Source of the DNA: Thalassospira sp. TSL5-1
GTDB taxonomy: Bacteria > Pseudomonadota > Alphaproteobacteria > Rhodospirillales > Thalassospiraceae
Reading direction: 5' to 3'
DNA: 64,000 bases
Assembly: GCF_001907695.1 (NCBI RefSeq)
Contig: NZ_KV880638.1
Span: forward strand, 930,882-994,881
In this document: piece after piece, positions 33,557 to 43,624 of the stretch
Position numbering within the stretch: position 1 is the first letter of the stretch
Layout: each line of letters starts with the position of its first letter
Translations under genes and position numbers: made by a program
The notes under the pieces: generated by a model
Told to the model about the DNA's origin: nothing
Databases searched by the model: none
Seen by the model: the letters and a program-made list of their open reading frames with translations, nothing else

Positions 33557-34972
33557 ATGAAATTTTCGTCCCAACGTGTTTGGCATCGCTTTCCGGTCGT
33601 GCTTCCGGTTTTGTTGCTGGTATTGGTTACGTTTGCCCCACTGGCGCAGGCCGGGGTTTTTAACCCCAAAACAACAACCTTATCGAACGGCATGCAGGTG
33701 GTGCTGGTGGAAAACCACCGTGCCCCGGTTGTCACCCAAATGGTGTGGTACAAGGTCGGTGCTGCCGACGAAGTACCTGGTACCTCGGGCATTGCCCATT
33801 TTCTGGAACATCTGATGTTCAAGGGCACCCAAAAGATTGCCCCGGGTGAATTTTCCAAAATCGTGGCGCGCAATGGCGGCCAGGATAATGCCTTTACCGC
33901 CTGGGATTACACCGCCTATTTCCAGAACATCGCGCGGGACCGCCTGGGCATGGTGATGGAAATGGAAGCCGACCGCATGCAGAACCTGCAACTAAGCGAC
34001 AAGGTGGTGTTGCCCGAACGCGACGTGATTATTGAAGAACGCCGCATGCGGATCGACAATAACCCCAGTGCGCTGTTGGGCGAGCAAATGCGCAATGCCC
34101 TTTTCATGCAGCATCCCTATGGACGGCCGATTATTGGCTGGCTGCATGAAATGAAGCAACTGACCACCGAAGATGCCATGAACTGGTACAAAAAATGGTA
34201 TGCGCCCAATAATGCCATTCTGGTGGTGGCCGGTGACATCACGATGGACGAGCTTAAGCCGATGGCCGAAAAATATTACGGCAGCATTCCGGCCCGCGAC
34301 GTTCCCAAACGGGTGCGTGTGACGGAACCAACCCAGCACGCCCCGCGCAAGGTGACATTGACCGACGCCCGTGTTGGCCAGCCTTCCATGTCGCGCTATT
34401 ATTTGGCTCCGTCTTATAATACCGAACATTCTGACGAAGCCGCCCCGTTGGAAATATTTAGCGAAATTCTGGGCTCTGGCACCACCAGCCGCCTTTATAA
34501 ATCGCTGGTGGTGGATCAGAAACTGGCAACATCGGCAGGCAGTTTTTATGACCCGGTGGCAATGGACCTGTCGACCTTCGGGTTTTATGCCGTGCCGCGT
34601 GATGGTGTTGAAATGGCGGACCTAGAGGCGGCTTTGGATGCTGAAATTGCCAAAACCCTGAAAGATGGCATCACCCAAAAGGAACTGGATGAAGCTCGCC
34701 AGCGTCTGCTCGACAGTGCGGTTTTTGCCCGGGATTCGCTTTCGGCAGGCGCAAGAACGTTGGGCGAGGCTCTGGCCGTTGGCCTGACGGTGGACCAGGT
34801 GGAAAGCTGGCCGGACCGTATCAAGGCTGTCACGCTGGACCAGGTTAATGCGGCAGCGCGTAACGTGCTGGATGACAAACGGTCTGTCACGGGCTGGCTG
34901 TTGCGACCCAAGGGGGCTAAAGGCCCCGGTATGCCGACGGCCCCCGTAACCGGCGAGATGGAGACGCATTGA
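33557..34972 (+). CDS. M16 zinc peptidase, catalytic subunit
   Basis: A 471-residue pitrilysin-family peptidase with a signal peptide (residues ~1-28, ending APLAQA), so it acts in the periplasm. The inverted zinc motif is GIAHFLEHLMFKGT, with the distal Glu expected ~75 residues later (EERRMRIDNNP). The C-terminal half is the second, inactive M16 domain. It is one base apart from a second M16 gene that lacks the zinc motif; the two together form the usual active heterodimer. Substrates are unknown peptides or misfolded proteins. Confidence 0.93.
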   Translation: MKFSSQRVWHRFPVVLPVLLLVLVTFAPLAQAGVFNPKTTTLSNGMQVVLVENHRAPVVTQMVWYKVGAADEVPGTSGIAHFLEHLMFKGTQKIAPGEFSKIVARNGGQDNAFTAWDYTAYFQNIARDRLGMVMEMEADRMQNLQLSDKVVLPERDVIIEERRMRIDNNPSALLGEQMRNALFMQHPYGRPIIGWLHEMKQLTTEDAMNWYKKWYAPNNAILVVAGDITMDELKPMAEKYYGSIPARDVPKRVRVTEPTQHAPRKVTLTDARVGQPSMSRYYLAPSYNTEHSDEAAPLEIFSEILGSGTTSRLYKSLVVDQKLATSAGSFYDPVAMDLSTFGFYAVPRDGVEMADLEAALDAEIAKTLKDGITQKELDEARQRLLDSAVFARDSLSAGARTLGEALAVGLTVDQVESWPDRIKAVTLDQVNAAARNVLDDKRSVTGWLLRPKGAKGPGMPTAPVTGEMETH

Positions 34973-34973
34973 T

Positions 34974-36323
34974 ATGGCATTTTCATTGAAAAACACATCA
35001 CGCCATTTTGCCTTTGGTCTGGTCGCACTGGTGGCACTGACCGGGTTTGATATGGCCTCGGCCAAGGCAGTCGAAGTGCAGGAAGTGGTCAGCAAGGGCG
35101 GGATCAAGGCCTGGCTGATCGAGGATCATTTAAACCCGCTTTTGACCATCGATTTCGCCTTCAAGGGCGCTGGTGCGTCAACTGATCCCGATGGCAAGCT
35201 GGGCCGGGCCAATATGGTTTCGGGCCTGCTTGATGAAGGGGCGGGCGATATGGATAGCCAGACCTTTCGGGGCCTGATGGAAAACAAATCCATCAGCCTG
35301 TCCTATGATGCCGGGCGCGATGACTTTACCGGATCGGTGGTGACACTGACTCGCGAACGCCCGACCGCGATTAACCTGTTGAAACTGTCGCTGACATCGC
35401 CGCGTTTTGATGACGAGGCGGTGGAACGCATTCGCTCCCAGATCGTGGCGGGTTTGAAGCAGCAGGAAACCGACCCCGGTTCGATGGCCCAGCGCGCCTT
35501 TTTCAAAAGCGTGTTTGGCACCCATCCCTATGCCCGCCCGGTAGAAGGCACCTTTGAAACGGTCAATGACCTGAAGGTTGCCGACTTGCGCGATTTCGTC
35601 AAACAGTCGCTGGCGCGCGACAATCTGGTGATTGGGGTTGCGGGCGATATTACCGCCAAGGAACTCGGCCCGCTTCTGGACGAGGCCTTTGGCGGCCTGC
35701 CGGAACACAGCAAAGTCCCGGAAATTCCGGCTGTAACGCCCAAATTTGGCGGTGACGTGCAGGTGATTGCGCAGGATAATCCGCAAAGCCAGGCGATTTG
35801 GGGCCAAAAGGGCATTGATCGCAAGGACAAGGATTTTTACGCGGCCTATGTGATGAATTACATTCTGGGCGGCGGTGGTTTTTCTTCGCGCCTAACCGAG
35901 GAAGTGCGTGAAAAACGTGGCCTTGCCTATGGTGTATACAGCTACCTTGCCAATCTGGACGAAGCCAATTTCATGATGGGCGGTGTTGCCACCCGTAATG
36001 ATGCGATTGGTAAAAGCCTGTCGGTCATTCGTGATGAATGGCAGAAAATGAAGGATAAAGGCATTAGCCAAACCGAACTGAATAACGCCAAATCCTATTT
36101 GACCGGAGCCTTTCCGCTGCGCTTTACCAGCCTTGGCAACCTTTCGGGCATGCTGGTGGGCATGCAGACTGAAGACCTTGGCATCGATTTCCTCGACAAG
36201 CGCAATGATTACGTCAATGCGGTGTCGTTGGATGATGTTAACCGGGTGGCAAAGGACCTTTTGGACCCGGATCACGTGACGGCCATTGTGGTCGGTAAGC
36301 CCGAAGGTAAACTGAGCTTTTAA
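34974..36323 (+). CDS. M16 peptidase-like protein, non-catalytic subunit
   Basis: A 449-residue partner of the preceding peptidase. It has a signal peptide (ending about ASAKAVE) and the M16 fold, but the HxxEH motif is absent: the equivalent segment reads ANMVSGLLDEGAGDMD. The conserved C-terminal GGGFSSRLTEEVREKRGLAYG loop, used for substrate binding, is kept. The start codon follows the stop of the first gene by one base, so the genes are translationally coupled and the proteins likely form a 1:1 complex. Confidence 0.92.
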   Translation: MAFSLKNTSRHFAFGLVALVALTGFDMASAKAVEVQEVVSKGGIKAWLIEDHLNPLLTIDFAFKGAGASTDPDGKLGRANMVSGLLDEGAGDMDSQTFRGLMENKSISLSYDAGRDDFTGSVVTLTRERPTAINLLKLSLTSPRFDDEAVERIRSQIVAGLKQQETDPGSMAQRAFFKSVFGTHPYARPVEGTFETVNDLKVADLRDFVKQSLARDNLVIGVAGDITAKELGPLLDEAFGGLPEHSKVPEIPAVTPKFGGDVQVIAQDNPQSQAIWGQKGIDRKDKDFYAAYVMNYILGGGGFSSRLTEEVREKRGLAYGVYSYLANLDEANFMMGGVATRNDAIGKSLSVIRDEWQKMKDKGISQTELNNAKSYLTGAFPLRFTSLGNLSGMLVGMQTEDLGIDFLDKRNDYVNAVSLDDVNRVAKDLLDPDHVTAIVVGKPEGKLSF

Positions 36324-36361
36324 TACGCTGGAAAGAACCTTCACAGGCATCGAGCAGTTAT

Positions 36362-36400
36362 GACAGGGCCCGCACCGGATGGATGCGGGCCCTGTCTTTT
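36362..36400 (+). terminator. Terminator after the M16 operon
   Basis: GACAGGGCCCGCA and TGCGGGCCCTGTC are exact complements (13 base pairs) with a nine-base loop and TTTT. It lies between convergent genes. Confidence 0.85.
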
Positions 36401-36424
36401 GTGACGATATTTGTTCTTTGGAGC

Positions 36425-37006
36425 TTAGGCCGCGGCGGTAAAATTCCGCCGAATGAAGGGGCGGGCGAATGTCAGGGCAATGGCAAGGCCACCTGCCAGG
36501 CAAATCAGATAAACCGACATGAAATTTTGATAGGTCATAAAGGGGGCAACCTTGCGCGCCACACCAAAAAGCGAGGCAAACAGCCATGAAACAGAGCTAA
36601 CGGCACCTGATACACTGCAGACAAGTATTTGAAAGTTGGTGATTGTGCCCCGAGAACCGGCAAAAAACGGGAAGGCATAAAAATGCAGGAACAGGCCATT
36701 CAGTGTCAGGATGGCAACCACGGTGACTTTGGCAAACACCTTGCCATTCGCCATGATTGCAGCGGGTGCAAAGCCAATTCCCATACCAATCAGGGCCAAG
36801 CCCGAAATCCATAACATGGCAAGCCAAAAGGCGGTGTTTCTGGCATCGCTTGTCAGGTTTCGTCGTCCTGCGTGATATGCGCCGCTTAACATTGCCAGGT
36901 CCGCCTTTGCGACCAACACAATTGCAAAGGCAAAGGAAAACAGGTGGGCAATCAGCACTGCCTGATAAATTAGTGCCTGAAGAAAGCCGGGGGTAGCAAT
37001 TGTCAT
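36425..37006 (-). CDS. Hypothetical inner-membrane protein
   Basis: A 193-residue protein with about six hydrophobic segments (for example IAHLFSFAFAIVLVAKADLAM, AFWLAMLWISGLALIGMGIG, KVTVVAILTLNGLFLHFYAF). I do not recognise the family. Such small polytopic proteins divergent from a LysR regulator are often transporters or membrane enzymes; here the LysR gene at 37115 points away with 108 bases between the starts. The start at the ATG of MTIATPGFLQ is preferred because the frame upstream is polar and lacks a ribosome site. Confidence 0.75.
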   Translation of the reverse strand: MTIATPGFLQALIYQAVLIAHLFSFAFAIVLVAKADLAMLSGAYHAGRRNLTSDARNTAFWLAMLWISGLALIGMGIGFAPAAIMANGKVFAKVTVVAILTLNGLFLHFYAFPFFAGSRGTITNFQILVCSVSGAVSSVSWLFASLFGVARKVAPFMTYQNFMSVYLICLAGGLAIALTFARPFIRRNFTAAA

Positions 37007-37096
37007 GTCATGCAACCTTGATAAAGTTTTGTCCGCTCCTGGCAAAACCTACTGACAGTCTTGTTTGGAAAAAATTCTATTGTTCTGCTGATCTTG

Positions 37097-37111
37097 TTCA
37101 AATAATTTGAA
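37097..37111. promoter_or_regulatory. Palindrome overlapping the LysR ribosome-binding site
   Basis: TTCAAA-TAA-TTTGAA is a perfect 6-3-6 inverted repeat ending three bases before the LysR start codon at 37115. A bound repressor here would block translation or transcription start of the LysR gene, so autoregulation is likely. Confidence 0.4.
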
Positions 37112-37114
37112 GAT

Positions 37115-38017
37115 ATGGCAGAAATCACCCTCGATCAGCTTAAGGTTTTTGTATGTATCGCAGAGCTGGGAAGTTTTGCGGCAGCGGCGCGTCATTTGAA
37201 CAGAACGCAGTCGGCGATTACCTATGCCGTGCAGAAGCTGGAATCTCAAACCGGGCTGATATTGTTTGATCGCGACATGTATCGCCCGACATTGACCCGG
37301 GCCGGGCATTTGTTGCTGCCTTATGCGCAAAAGGTGCAGGGGGATGTTTCGGAATATTGGCGCAAGGTGGCGGGTATTTCGCGCGGGCTTGAAGCATCGG
37401 TGACGATTGCCGTTAGCCAGTTTGTTTCGCCCGATCCGGTGATTGATACCCTGATCGACTTTCAGGAGCAGTTTCCCACGGTTCGGGTCGAATTGATGAC
37501 GCAGACGATCCAGCGGGCAGAGGTGCTCGATGATGGCCGTGCGGATATCGCCATCATGCCGGAATTTTTGCCAATGGGTAGCGGTTATATCCGTTATTCC
37601 TGTGGTGCTGAACGGATGGTGGCCGTTGCGGCCCCGGACCATCCACTCGCCGCCCAGCAAACGGCGTTATATCCGACCGAAATGCAGAAACATTTGCAAA
37701 TCATGGTTTCCGGGCGGATCGAGGGGCGCGACAAGCGAAATTATGCCCTGCAGACCCCTGACTTTTGGAAAACCGATGATTTGAATATGAAAAAAAGCAT
37801 GATCCTGCGCGGGGCCGGGTGGGGGGCTTTGCCCGAATATATGGTGTGTGCCGACATTCGGGCAGGCCGCTTGGTGGAACTCTCGCCTGTCGAATGGGAC
37901 GGCCTGGATCAGTTGCCCGAACTCAGGATTGTTGTGGCCTATCGTCGAGACAAGGTGCTGGGCCCGGCAGGATTATGGTTTGCCAGGGCTTTGTCGCAAC
38001 AATGGCAGCCGGAATAG
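37115..38017 (+). CDS. LysR-family transcriptional regulator
   Basis: A 300-residue LysR protein with the helix-turn-helix in residues ~5-60 (GSFAAAARHLNRTQSAITYAV followed by the wing LTRAGHLLLPYA) and the co-inducer domain after it. It is divergent from the hypothetical membrane-protein gene at 36425 and likely regulates it. A palindrome covers its ribosome site. The ligand is unknown. Confidence 0.92.
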   Translation: MAEITLDQLKVFVCIAELGSFAAAARHLNRTQSAITYAVQKLESQTGLILFDRDMYRPTLTRAGHLLLPYAQKVQGDVSEYWRKVAGISRGLEASVTIAVSQFVSPDPVIDTLIDFQEQFPTVRVELMTQTIQRAEVLDDGRADIAIMPEFLPMGSGYIRYSCGAERMVAVAAPDHPLAAQQTALYPTEMQKHLQIMVSGRIEGRDKRNYALQTPDFWKTDDLNMKKSMILRGAGWGALPEYMVCADIRAGRLVELSPVEWDGLDQLPELRIVVAYRRDKVLGPAGLWFARALSQQWQPE

Positions 38018-38170
38018 GCCACTTTTAGGCATGAAAAGGCGATAGATCAGCATGATCAGCCTTTATCGCACAGAAACCGGAGCGTGACGACAAATCCATT
38101 TCGCCGCCCCTGTTGCTTTTGGGGGTGCTGCCCTTCTATATAGGGGAACGAACAACACAGGCTTTTGTTT

Positions 38171-40141
38171 ATGTCGCTGCGCATTCTACCCCAGAATCTG
38201 ATCAATCAGATCGCCGCTGGTGAGGTCGTCGAACGCCCGGCTGCCGCGCTCAAGGAACTGGTGGAAAATGCCCTGGATGCCGGGGCCAAAAAGGTGGATG
38301 TTGCCCTGCGCGAAGGCGGGCGGACCCTGCTTTCTGTGACCGATGATGGCCGGGGCATGTCGCCCGAGGAATTGGCGCTGGCTGTCGAACGTCATGCGAC
38401 ATCAAAATTGCCTGATGATGACCTGTTTAACATTGCCTTCATGGGCTTTCGTGGCGAGGCATTGCCCTCTATCGGCTCTGTCTCGCGCATGCGTCTGACC
38501 AGCCGGACCAAGGGGGCGGAAAACGCCTGGAGCCTGAGTGTGGAGGGAGGCCTGAAGGGCGAGCCCGAACCGGCCGCGCATCCGTTTGGCACACGGGTTG
38601 AAGTGCGGGATCTGTTTTATGCCACGCCGGCGCGGTTAAAATTCTTAAAAACCGCCCGGACCGAGCAAATGTATGCCCGCGAGATCATGGAACGCCTGGC
38701 AATGGCGCGACCGGATGTGAGCTTTAGTTTAAGCGGGGATAATAACAAATCGATCCTGAATTACCCGGCCTGTGCGGGGGATTTGTTTGATGCGCGGTTA
38801 AAACGGCTGGGCGCTGTCATGGGCCGCGAATTTCAGGATAATGCCCTGCAGATTGATGCGGAACGTGAAGGTATCCGCCTGACCGGCTATGCCGGGGTGC
38901 CGACCCTGAACCGGGGCAATGCGCAAATGCAGTTCCTGTTTGTTAATGGCCGCCCGGTCAAGGACCGGCTGTTGCAGGGGGCCGTGCGCGGGGCCTATCA
39001 GGATTTTCTGGCCCGTGACCGCCACCCGTTGCTGGCCCTGTTTTTGGAACTTGAACCGCGTGATGTGGATGTCAACGTGCATCCCGGTAAAACCGAAGTG
39101 CGCTTTCGTGACCCGGGGCTGGTGCGCGGACTGATTGTGGGGGCGCTTAAACACGCCCTGGCCGGGGCCGGGCACCGGGCCTCCACCACGGTGGCCGATA
39201 TGGCAATGGGCGCGGTACGCCGCGAGGGCGAATTGCCCGGCGGTGCGGCAGGCTATGGCGCGGCGCGGCCGGGGATCAGTGGTTATGGCGGCTATGGCAG
39301 TGCATCTTCCTATCCCGGCCATCAGGCGATTGAACGCAATTATGCCGCCCAGGCCCCGCTCGATAACCCGCGTGGCCCTGCGATTGGAGGCCTATTTGAC
39401 CGCCCGCGTGATTTTGGCGGGCATCCTTCGGGGGCAGATGGCACGGGAAGTGACGCGAATGGCGGTTTTGCAGGCGCGGCGGCAGCGGCCCTTGCCGGGG
39501 GCTATGCCAGTGCCTCGCCATCGGCGCGCATTGATGTCACCGATGATGCCCGGTTTGTCGATCACCCCTTGGGGGCGGCACGCGGTCAGGTGCATGCCAA
39601 TTATATCATTGCACAAACCCGCGACGGGTTGGTGATTGTCGATCAGCACGCCGCCCACGAACGCATTGTCTATGAACGCATGAAGGCGGACCTTGCCGAA
39701 ACCGGGGTCAAGCGCCAGGGGCTTTTATTGCCCGAAGTCGTCGAACTTGATGAATCCGGTGCCGAGCGTGTTGCCGACCGGGCAGAGGAATTTGCCGAAT
39801 TGGGTTTGGTGATTGAGCCCTTTGGCCCAGGCGCGCTAGTGGTGCGCGAAGTGCCTGCCATGCTGGGCAAGGTTGATGTGGCCGCCCTGGTGCGTGATTT
39901 GGCCGATGAACTGGCTGAACTGGGGCAGGGCATGGCGCTTAAGGACCGTTTGATGCATGTTTGTGCAACAATGGCCTGTCATGGCTCGGTCCGTTCGGGG
40001 CGCAAGCTTAATGCCGATGAAATGAATGCCCTGCTGCGCCAGATGGAAGCGACCCCGCATTCCGGGCAGTGCAATCATGGCCGCCCGACCTATGTTGAGC
40101 TGAAGCTGAACGACATTGAAAAGATGTTTGGCCGTCGTTAG
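38171..40141 (+). CDS. mutL: DNA mismatch repair protein MutL with endonuclease motif
   Basis: A 656-residue MutL. The N-terminal GHKL ATPase shows [17 protein letters not shown] and [10 protein letters not shown]; the C-terminal dimerisation domain shows [14 protein letters not shown] at about residues 491-504, which fits the DQHA(X)2E(X)4E nicking-endonuclease motif, and [12 protein letters not shown] plus GQCNHGRPT. MutH is therefore not expected. Residues ~355-460 are a Gly/Ala/Tyr-rich, low-complexity linker, unusually long. It is a single gene; no mutS is in the window. Start at 38171 gives the standard MSLRILP opening. Confidence 0.96.
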   Translation: MSLRILPQNLINQIAAGEVVERPAAALKELVENALDAGAKKVDVALREGGRTLLSVTDDGRGMSPEELALAVERHATSKLPDDDLFNIAFMGFRGEALPSIGSVSRMRLTSRTKGAENAWSLSVEGGLKGEPEPAAHPFGTRVEVRDLFYATPARLKFLKTARTEQMYAREIMERLAMARPDVSFSLSGDNNKSILNYPACAGDLFDARLKRLGAVMGREFQDNALQIDAEREGIRLTGYAGVPTLNRGNAQMQFLFVNGRPVKDRLLQGAVRGAYQDFLARDRHPLLALFLELEPRDVDVNVHPGKTEVRFRDPGLVRGLIVGALKHALAGAGHRASTTVADMAMGAVRREGELPGGAAGYGAARPGISGYGGYGSASSYPGHQAIERNYAAQAPLDNPRGPAIGGLFDRPRDFGGHPSGADGTGSDANGGFAGAAAAALAGGYASASPSARIDVTDDARFVDHPLGAARGQVHANYIIAQTRDGLVIVDQHAAHERIVYERMKADLAETGVKRQGLLLPEVVELDESGAERVADRAEEFAELGLVIEPFGPGALVVREVPAMLGKVDVAALVRDLADELAELGQGMALKDRLMHVCATMACHGSVRSGRKLNADEMNALLRQMEATPHSGQCNHGRPTYVELKLNDIEKMFGRR

Positions 40142-40151
40142 GCGGAATTTT

Positions 40152-41609
40152 CTAGACCGTTTTTAGCTTCATGTCACGCGGCAGGCGGGTATTGGCATTG
40201 ATGCGTGCGCGCTGGATCTGTTCGGAAAACAGGCCCTTGGCCGAAGACAGATCTGCATCGCGCAGGTCGGTTTTTGACAGGTTACAGCCGCTGAAATCGC
40301 ATTGCGGCAGCTTGGCCCCGCGTAGATTGGCATTGGTCAGATCCGCGCCTAAAAACACTGTGCCAGTCAGTCGCGCATCCTTGAAATTGGCCCCGTTCAG
40401 GCGGCTGGCGGCCAGAATGGCGTTTTTCAGGTTGGCCCCGGTGAAATTGGCCATTGTTAAATCGCAGCGCCGTAAAACGGTGCCTTCGCAATTGGCATTT
40501 TGCAGCGATGCCTTTGGTAAAACACAGCGCGTTAAATCAATGCCTTCCAAATCCTCATGGCGCAAATCGGCATGTTCAAACGACACCATCTGCCCTTCCT
40601 TGCCCCCGGTATCAACCCAGGTTTTATGGGTCAAAAGGGCGGTTTTGATGTCAATTTCAACCAGGTTCTGATCATCGACAATTGCGCCCTCATCAGCGTC
40701 CTCTTCCCCGGCTTCATCCGCCGGGGTGGCTTTTGCTTTGGGGAGGGATGCCGTCTCAACCGGCAGGGCGGATTTGGCCGCTTCCTGATTGGAGCGTACG
40801 AGGTCGCTGGCATCAAGTGTTTTGGGCTGGGGTTGGTCAAGGGCTGGTGCAACCAAATCTTCGTCTGACAGGGCCAGGCGCGATATCTGTTTATCCCCCT
40901 TGGCAGCAGGCCGCGGCAGGGCAGCGCCAGAGCCAGAGCCACTTATGCTGCGTCCCTTGGTCACCGGCGGTCGTGAAACGGGGGCTGTTTTGCGGGTTGG
41001 GCGCAGGATAACCCCGGCATTGGACTGCCGGGCGCTGCGTAAAACCGGTAAATCCTGGTTTGCCGGATCGTCGTTTTCGTTGCCAATGATCCGGGCTTCG
41101 TCATGAGCTGTTTTGCCGGCATTGGCCGCATCGGCAGGAGCGGTCTGGGTTGTTTGGGGTGTTTTTTGTGGCGAGGGGCCAAAATAGTCGCCATCCAGCA
41201 CGAATCGGCGCGGCGTAGAGACAACCGTATTGACGATGCGGTTTAACCGGTCAGGATTGACAGGCTGGCGAAAGACGCCTTCGATACCCACGGCAACAGC
41301 ATGGCGCATGGCCTCACGCGTCAGCGATTTTGCGCCAAGCAGGACCGGAACCTGGTTGAAATAGGGGTCGTTATTGCGCGACAGGGCGCGCAGATAGCCA
41401 ATGGTTTTAATGCCCTGATACCCGTCAAGCTGCAGGCTGACCATAACCAGACGCGGACGATAGCGATGTGCCATTGCCAGCGTCTCTTCCTGGGTTTCAC
41501 TGGTATAAAAGGCACTGATATTGAGCGGCTGCAACGCTTCGCGCACAAGGCTGGCGGCCTTGGGGCTGTAATCAGCATAAAGGATGGACAAATCGGACAT
41601 TGACGACAT
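40152..41609 (-). CDS. Pseudo-receiver domain fused to pentapeptide repeats
   Basis: A 485-residue cytoplasmic protein. Residues ~5-135 have the fold pattern of a response-regulator receiver, but the phosphorylation site is gone: the phospho-acceptor Asp is Ser (LVMVSLQLDG), the acidic pair reads ADYSP, and the conserved Lys is Gln (FRQPV). A 150-residue polar linker follows. Residues ~345-465 are pentapeptide repeats (ADLRHEDLEGIDLTRCVLPK, LRRCDLTMANFTGANLKNAI), which fold as a right-handed helix. It follows pomB on the same strand, so a role in motor control is possible. Confidence 0.75.
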   Translation of the reverse strand: MSSMSDLSILYADYSPKAASLVREALQPLNISAFYTSETQEETLAMAHRYRPRLVMVSLQLDGYQGIKTIGYLRALSRNNDPYFNQVPVLLGAKSLTREAMRHAVAVGIEGVFRQPVNPDRLNRIVNTVVSTPRRFVLDGDYFGPSPQKTPQTTQTAPADAANAGKTAHDEARIIGNENDDPANQDLPVLRSARQSNAGVILRPTRKTAPVSRPPVTKGRSISGSGSGAALPRPAAKGDKQISRLALSDEDLVAPALDQPQPKTLDASDLVRSNQEAAKSALPVETASLPKAKATPADEAGEEDADEGAIVDDQNLVEIDIKTALLTHKTWVDTGGKEGQMVSFEHADLRHEDLEGIDLTRCVLPKASLQNANCEGTVLRRCDLTMANFTGANLKNAILAASRLNGANFKDARLTGTVFLGADLTNANLRGAKLPQCDFSGCNLSKTDLRDADLSSAKGLFSEQIQRARINANTRLPRDMKLKTV

Positions 41610-41723
41610 TTTGGTGCAGCATATCCTGAGTGAAATCTATACCATTGCATATGGTGATATATACCGGTTTGTGCAGAGGCAAGCACAATCTATTTCCTCA
41701 ACCGGGTTTTCAGGCTGGGAAAA

Positions 41724-42635
41724 TCAGGGCCGTGCCCGGCGGATAAAACCGGTGCCTGGGCGATTGCTCTGTTCGTCCAGTGTTGCAGGGTCTCCTGGCT
41801 GCGTGGGCCCGCCGGACTGGGTGTCTTCTGCCGGGGCATTATCCGGTTTTTGGGACGCTGCCGGGTCTTCCAGAATGATGGTTAATTCAACACGGCGGTT
41901 TTTGGCGCGCCCTTCGGGTGTGTCGTTATCGGCAATCGGGCGGCTATCGCCAAATCCCTGTAGGATCAGGCGTGCGGGATCCATATGTTCCTTGTCGATT
42001 ATCCAGTGCAGCACGGATGTTGCGCGCGAGGCGGACAAATCCCAGTTGGACTGGAAATAGGACGAGGATGAAAGCGGGATATTGTCGGTATGACCGGCAA
42101 CAATCACGGTGCCTTCGGTTTGTTCGATGACCGGTAAAACCCGGTCCAGAATGGCGCCGAAGCTTTTGGTCATTTGTGATGACCCGGATGGAAAGGCAAT
42201 CTCGTCGGGAAACCGCATCACCACTTCGTCGCCCTTGCGCTCAATCCCGATCTGGTCGTGCATGCCCATGCGCTTGAGAACAGTGCCCAGCGTATTTTCA
42301 AGCTTTTCCGCCTGTTCCTTACCGGTATCGGTTTTCTCGATTTCGACCTTGGGTGTTTGAACCGGCGGTAATTCGGTGATAACGCGCGGGGTATCGGGCG
42401 AGGGATTTTTAATCGCCTTGCCCAGCAGGGACCCATCCATTTCAATCACCCCGGCAAGCTGGTCATCCTTGGCAAAGCCGAAGGCGGCTTTGACCGAGCC
42501 TGCAATGGCCTTGTATTTCACCACATCCATTTCGGCAAATGTCAGCAGCAATACAAACAGCACCAGCAACAGCGACATCAGGTCGGCAAATGTCGCCATC
42601 CATGCGGGTGCGCCTGCTGCGGGTTTTTTGGCCAT
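41724..42635 (-). CDS. pomB: Flagellar stator protein, PomB/MotB type
   Basis: A 303-residue stator subunit. The single N-terminal membrane helix carries the ion-binding Asp18 in AWMATFADLMSLLLVLFVLL and is followed by AEMDVVKYKAIAGSVKAAFG, the signature of PomB-type sodium-driven stators rather than proton MotB. Residues ~160-275 are an OmpA-like peptidoglycan-binding domain (VAGHTDNIPL, GFGDSRPIADN, RVELTI). The C-terminal ~35 residues form a polar Pro/Gly tail. It is downstream of pomA in a two-gene unit. The sodium assignment is inferred from sequence. Confidence 0.9.
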   Translation of the reverse strand: MAKKPAAGAPAWMATFADLMSLLLVLFVLLLTFAEMDVVKYKAIAGSVKAAFGFAKDDQLAGVIEMDGSLLGKAIKNPSPDTPRVITELPPVQTPKVEIEKTDTGKEQAEKLENTLGTVLKRMGMHDQIGIERKGDEVVMRFPDEIAFPSGSSQMTKSFGAILDRVLPVIEQTEGTVIVAGHTDNIPLSSSSYFQSNWDLSASRATSVLHWIIDKEHMDPARLILQGFGDSRPIADNDTPEGRAKNRRVELTIILEDPAASQKPDNAPAEDTQSGGPTQPGDPATLDEQSNRPGTGFIRRARP

Positions 42636-42700
42636 GAAACAAAATTATCCGGGGTTATGAAAAAATCAAAGATGGTTGGGCGCAGATTGCCATCAGGCGA

Positions 42701-43474
42701 TCACGCGCCTTCGGCTGCTTCGGTATCGACCGGGATGCCCCCCGGAAGATAGGGGCCAAGAATTTCCTTCATTACCATCGGGCTTTGGCTGGCCTGAATT
42801 TGTACAACTGACTCGACAATCAGTTCCTTGGTATTGCGCAATTGTTCAACCTTCAGCGCCAGTTTGTCGGCAATGGGAATTGCGATCAGGTTTGCCAGCA
42901 CGGCACCGTAAAAGGTGGTTAACATGGCAATCGCCATTGCCGGGCCAATAGCCGCCGGGTCAGACAGGTTTGCCAGCATCTGCACCAGGCCAACCAGCGT
43001 GCCGATCATGCCAAATGCGGGGGCGGTATCGCCGATGCCGCGAAACATCAGTTCGCCCAATTCGTCGCGCTGGATCGATTTGGCAACTTCGGCCGAGACG
43101 GAGCTTCTGACCACATCACCATTGTGACCATCCACACACATGCGGATGCCGCGCTTCATCACCTCGTTTTCGATTTCGACACTTTCCAGACCCAACAGGC
43201 CGTTTTTACGCACCAGGGCCGAAAGCTCCATTGCCTTGTCGTAAATTGATTGCGGGTCTTCCTTGGGGTTTTTGAACGCGATAGCAATGCCGGTTTTCAT
43301 CGATTTCATGACATCGCGCATCGGGAACTTGATCAGCGTTGCCGCAGCCGTACCCCCAAATACCACCATAATGGACGGGACATCGACAAATGCCGTAAGG
43401 CTGCCACCCATAAAAATGGCGCCGACAATGACGGCCATCCCGGCAATAATTCCAATGAGTGTTGCAATATCCAT
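42701..43474 (-). CDS. pomA: Flagellar stator protein, PomA/MotA type
   Basis: A 257-residue MotA/TolQ/ExbB-superfamily protein with four membrane helices (two at residues ~1-50, two at ~150-200 in IGDTAPAFGMIGTLVGLVQM and AIAMLTTFYGAVLANLIAIP). Its length and sequence are those of PomA-type stators (~255 residues), not the ~290-residue proton MotA. It forms the ion channel of the flagellar motor with PomB. The cytoplasmic loop contains the charged stretch that meets the rotor protein FliG. The genes follow in the order pomA, pomB, pseudo-receiver. Confidence 0.9.
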   Translation of the reverse strand: MDIATLIGIIAGMAVIVGAIFMGGSLTAFVDVPSIMVVFGGTAAATLIKFPMRDVMKSMKTGIAIAFKNPKEDPQSIYDKAMELSALVRKNGLLGLESVEIENEVMKRGIRMCVDGHNGDVVRSSVSAEVAKSIQRDELGELMFRGIGDTAPAFGMIGTLVGLVQMLANLSDPAAIGPAMAIAMLTTFYGAVLANLIAIPIADKLALKVEQLRNTKELIVESVVQIQASQSPMVMKEILGPYLPGGIPVDTEAAEGA

Positions 43475-43624
43475 TCTATATGACTGCTATCTGTTGTGGT
43501 TTACCAGATCAAACGGGGCGGTTCGGTGCCAATATACAAGTAATTGGTGACGTGCCAGTCGATTTCCATAGTGAAATCAATTTTATTCCCCATATGCACA
43601 GTGCCCTGTCAGCATATCTCCTGC

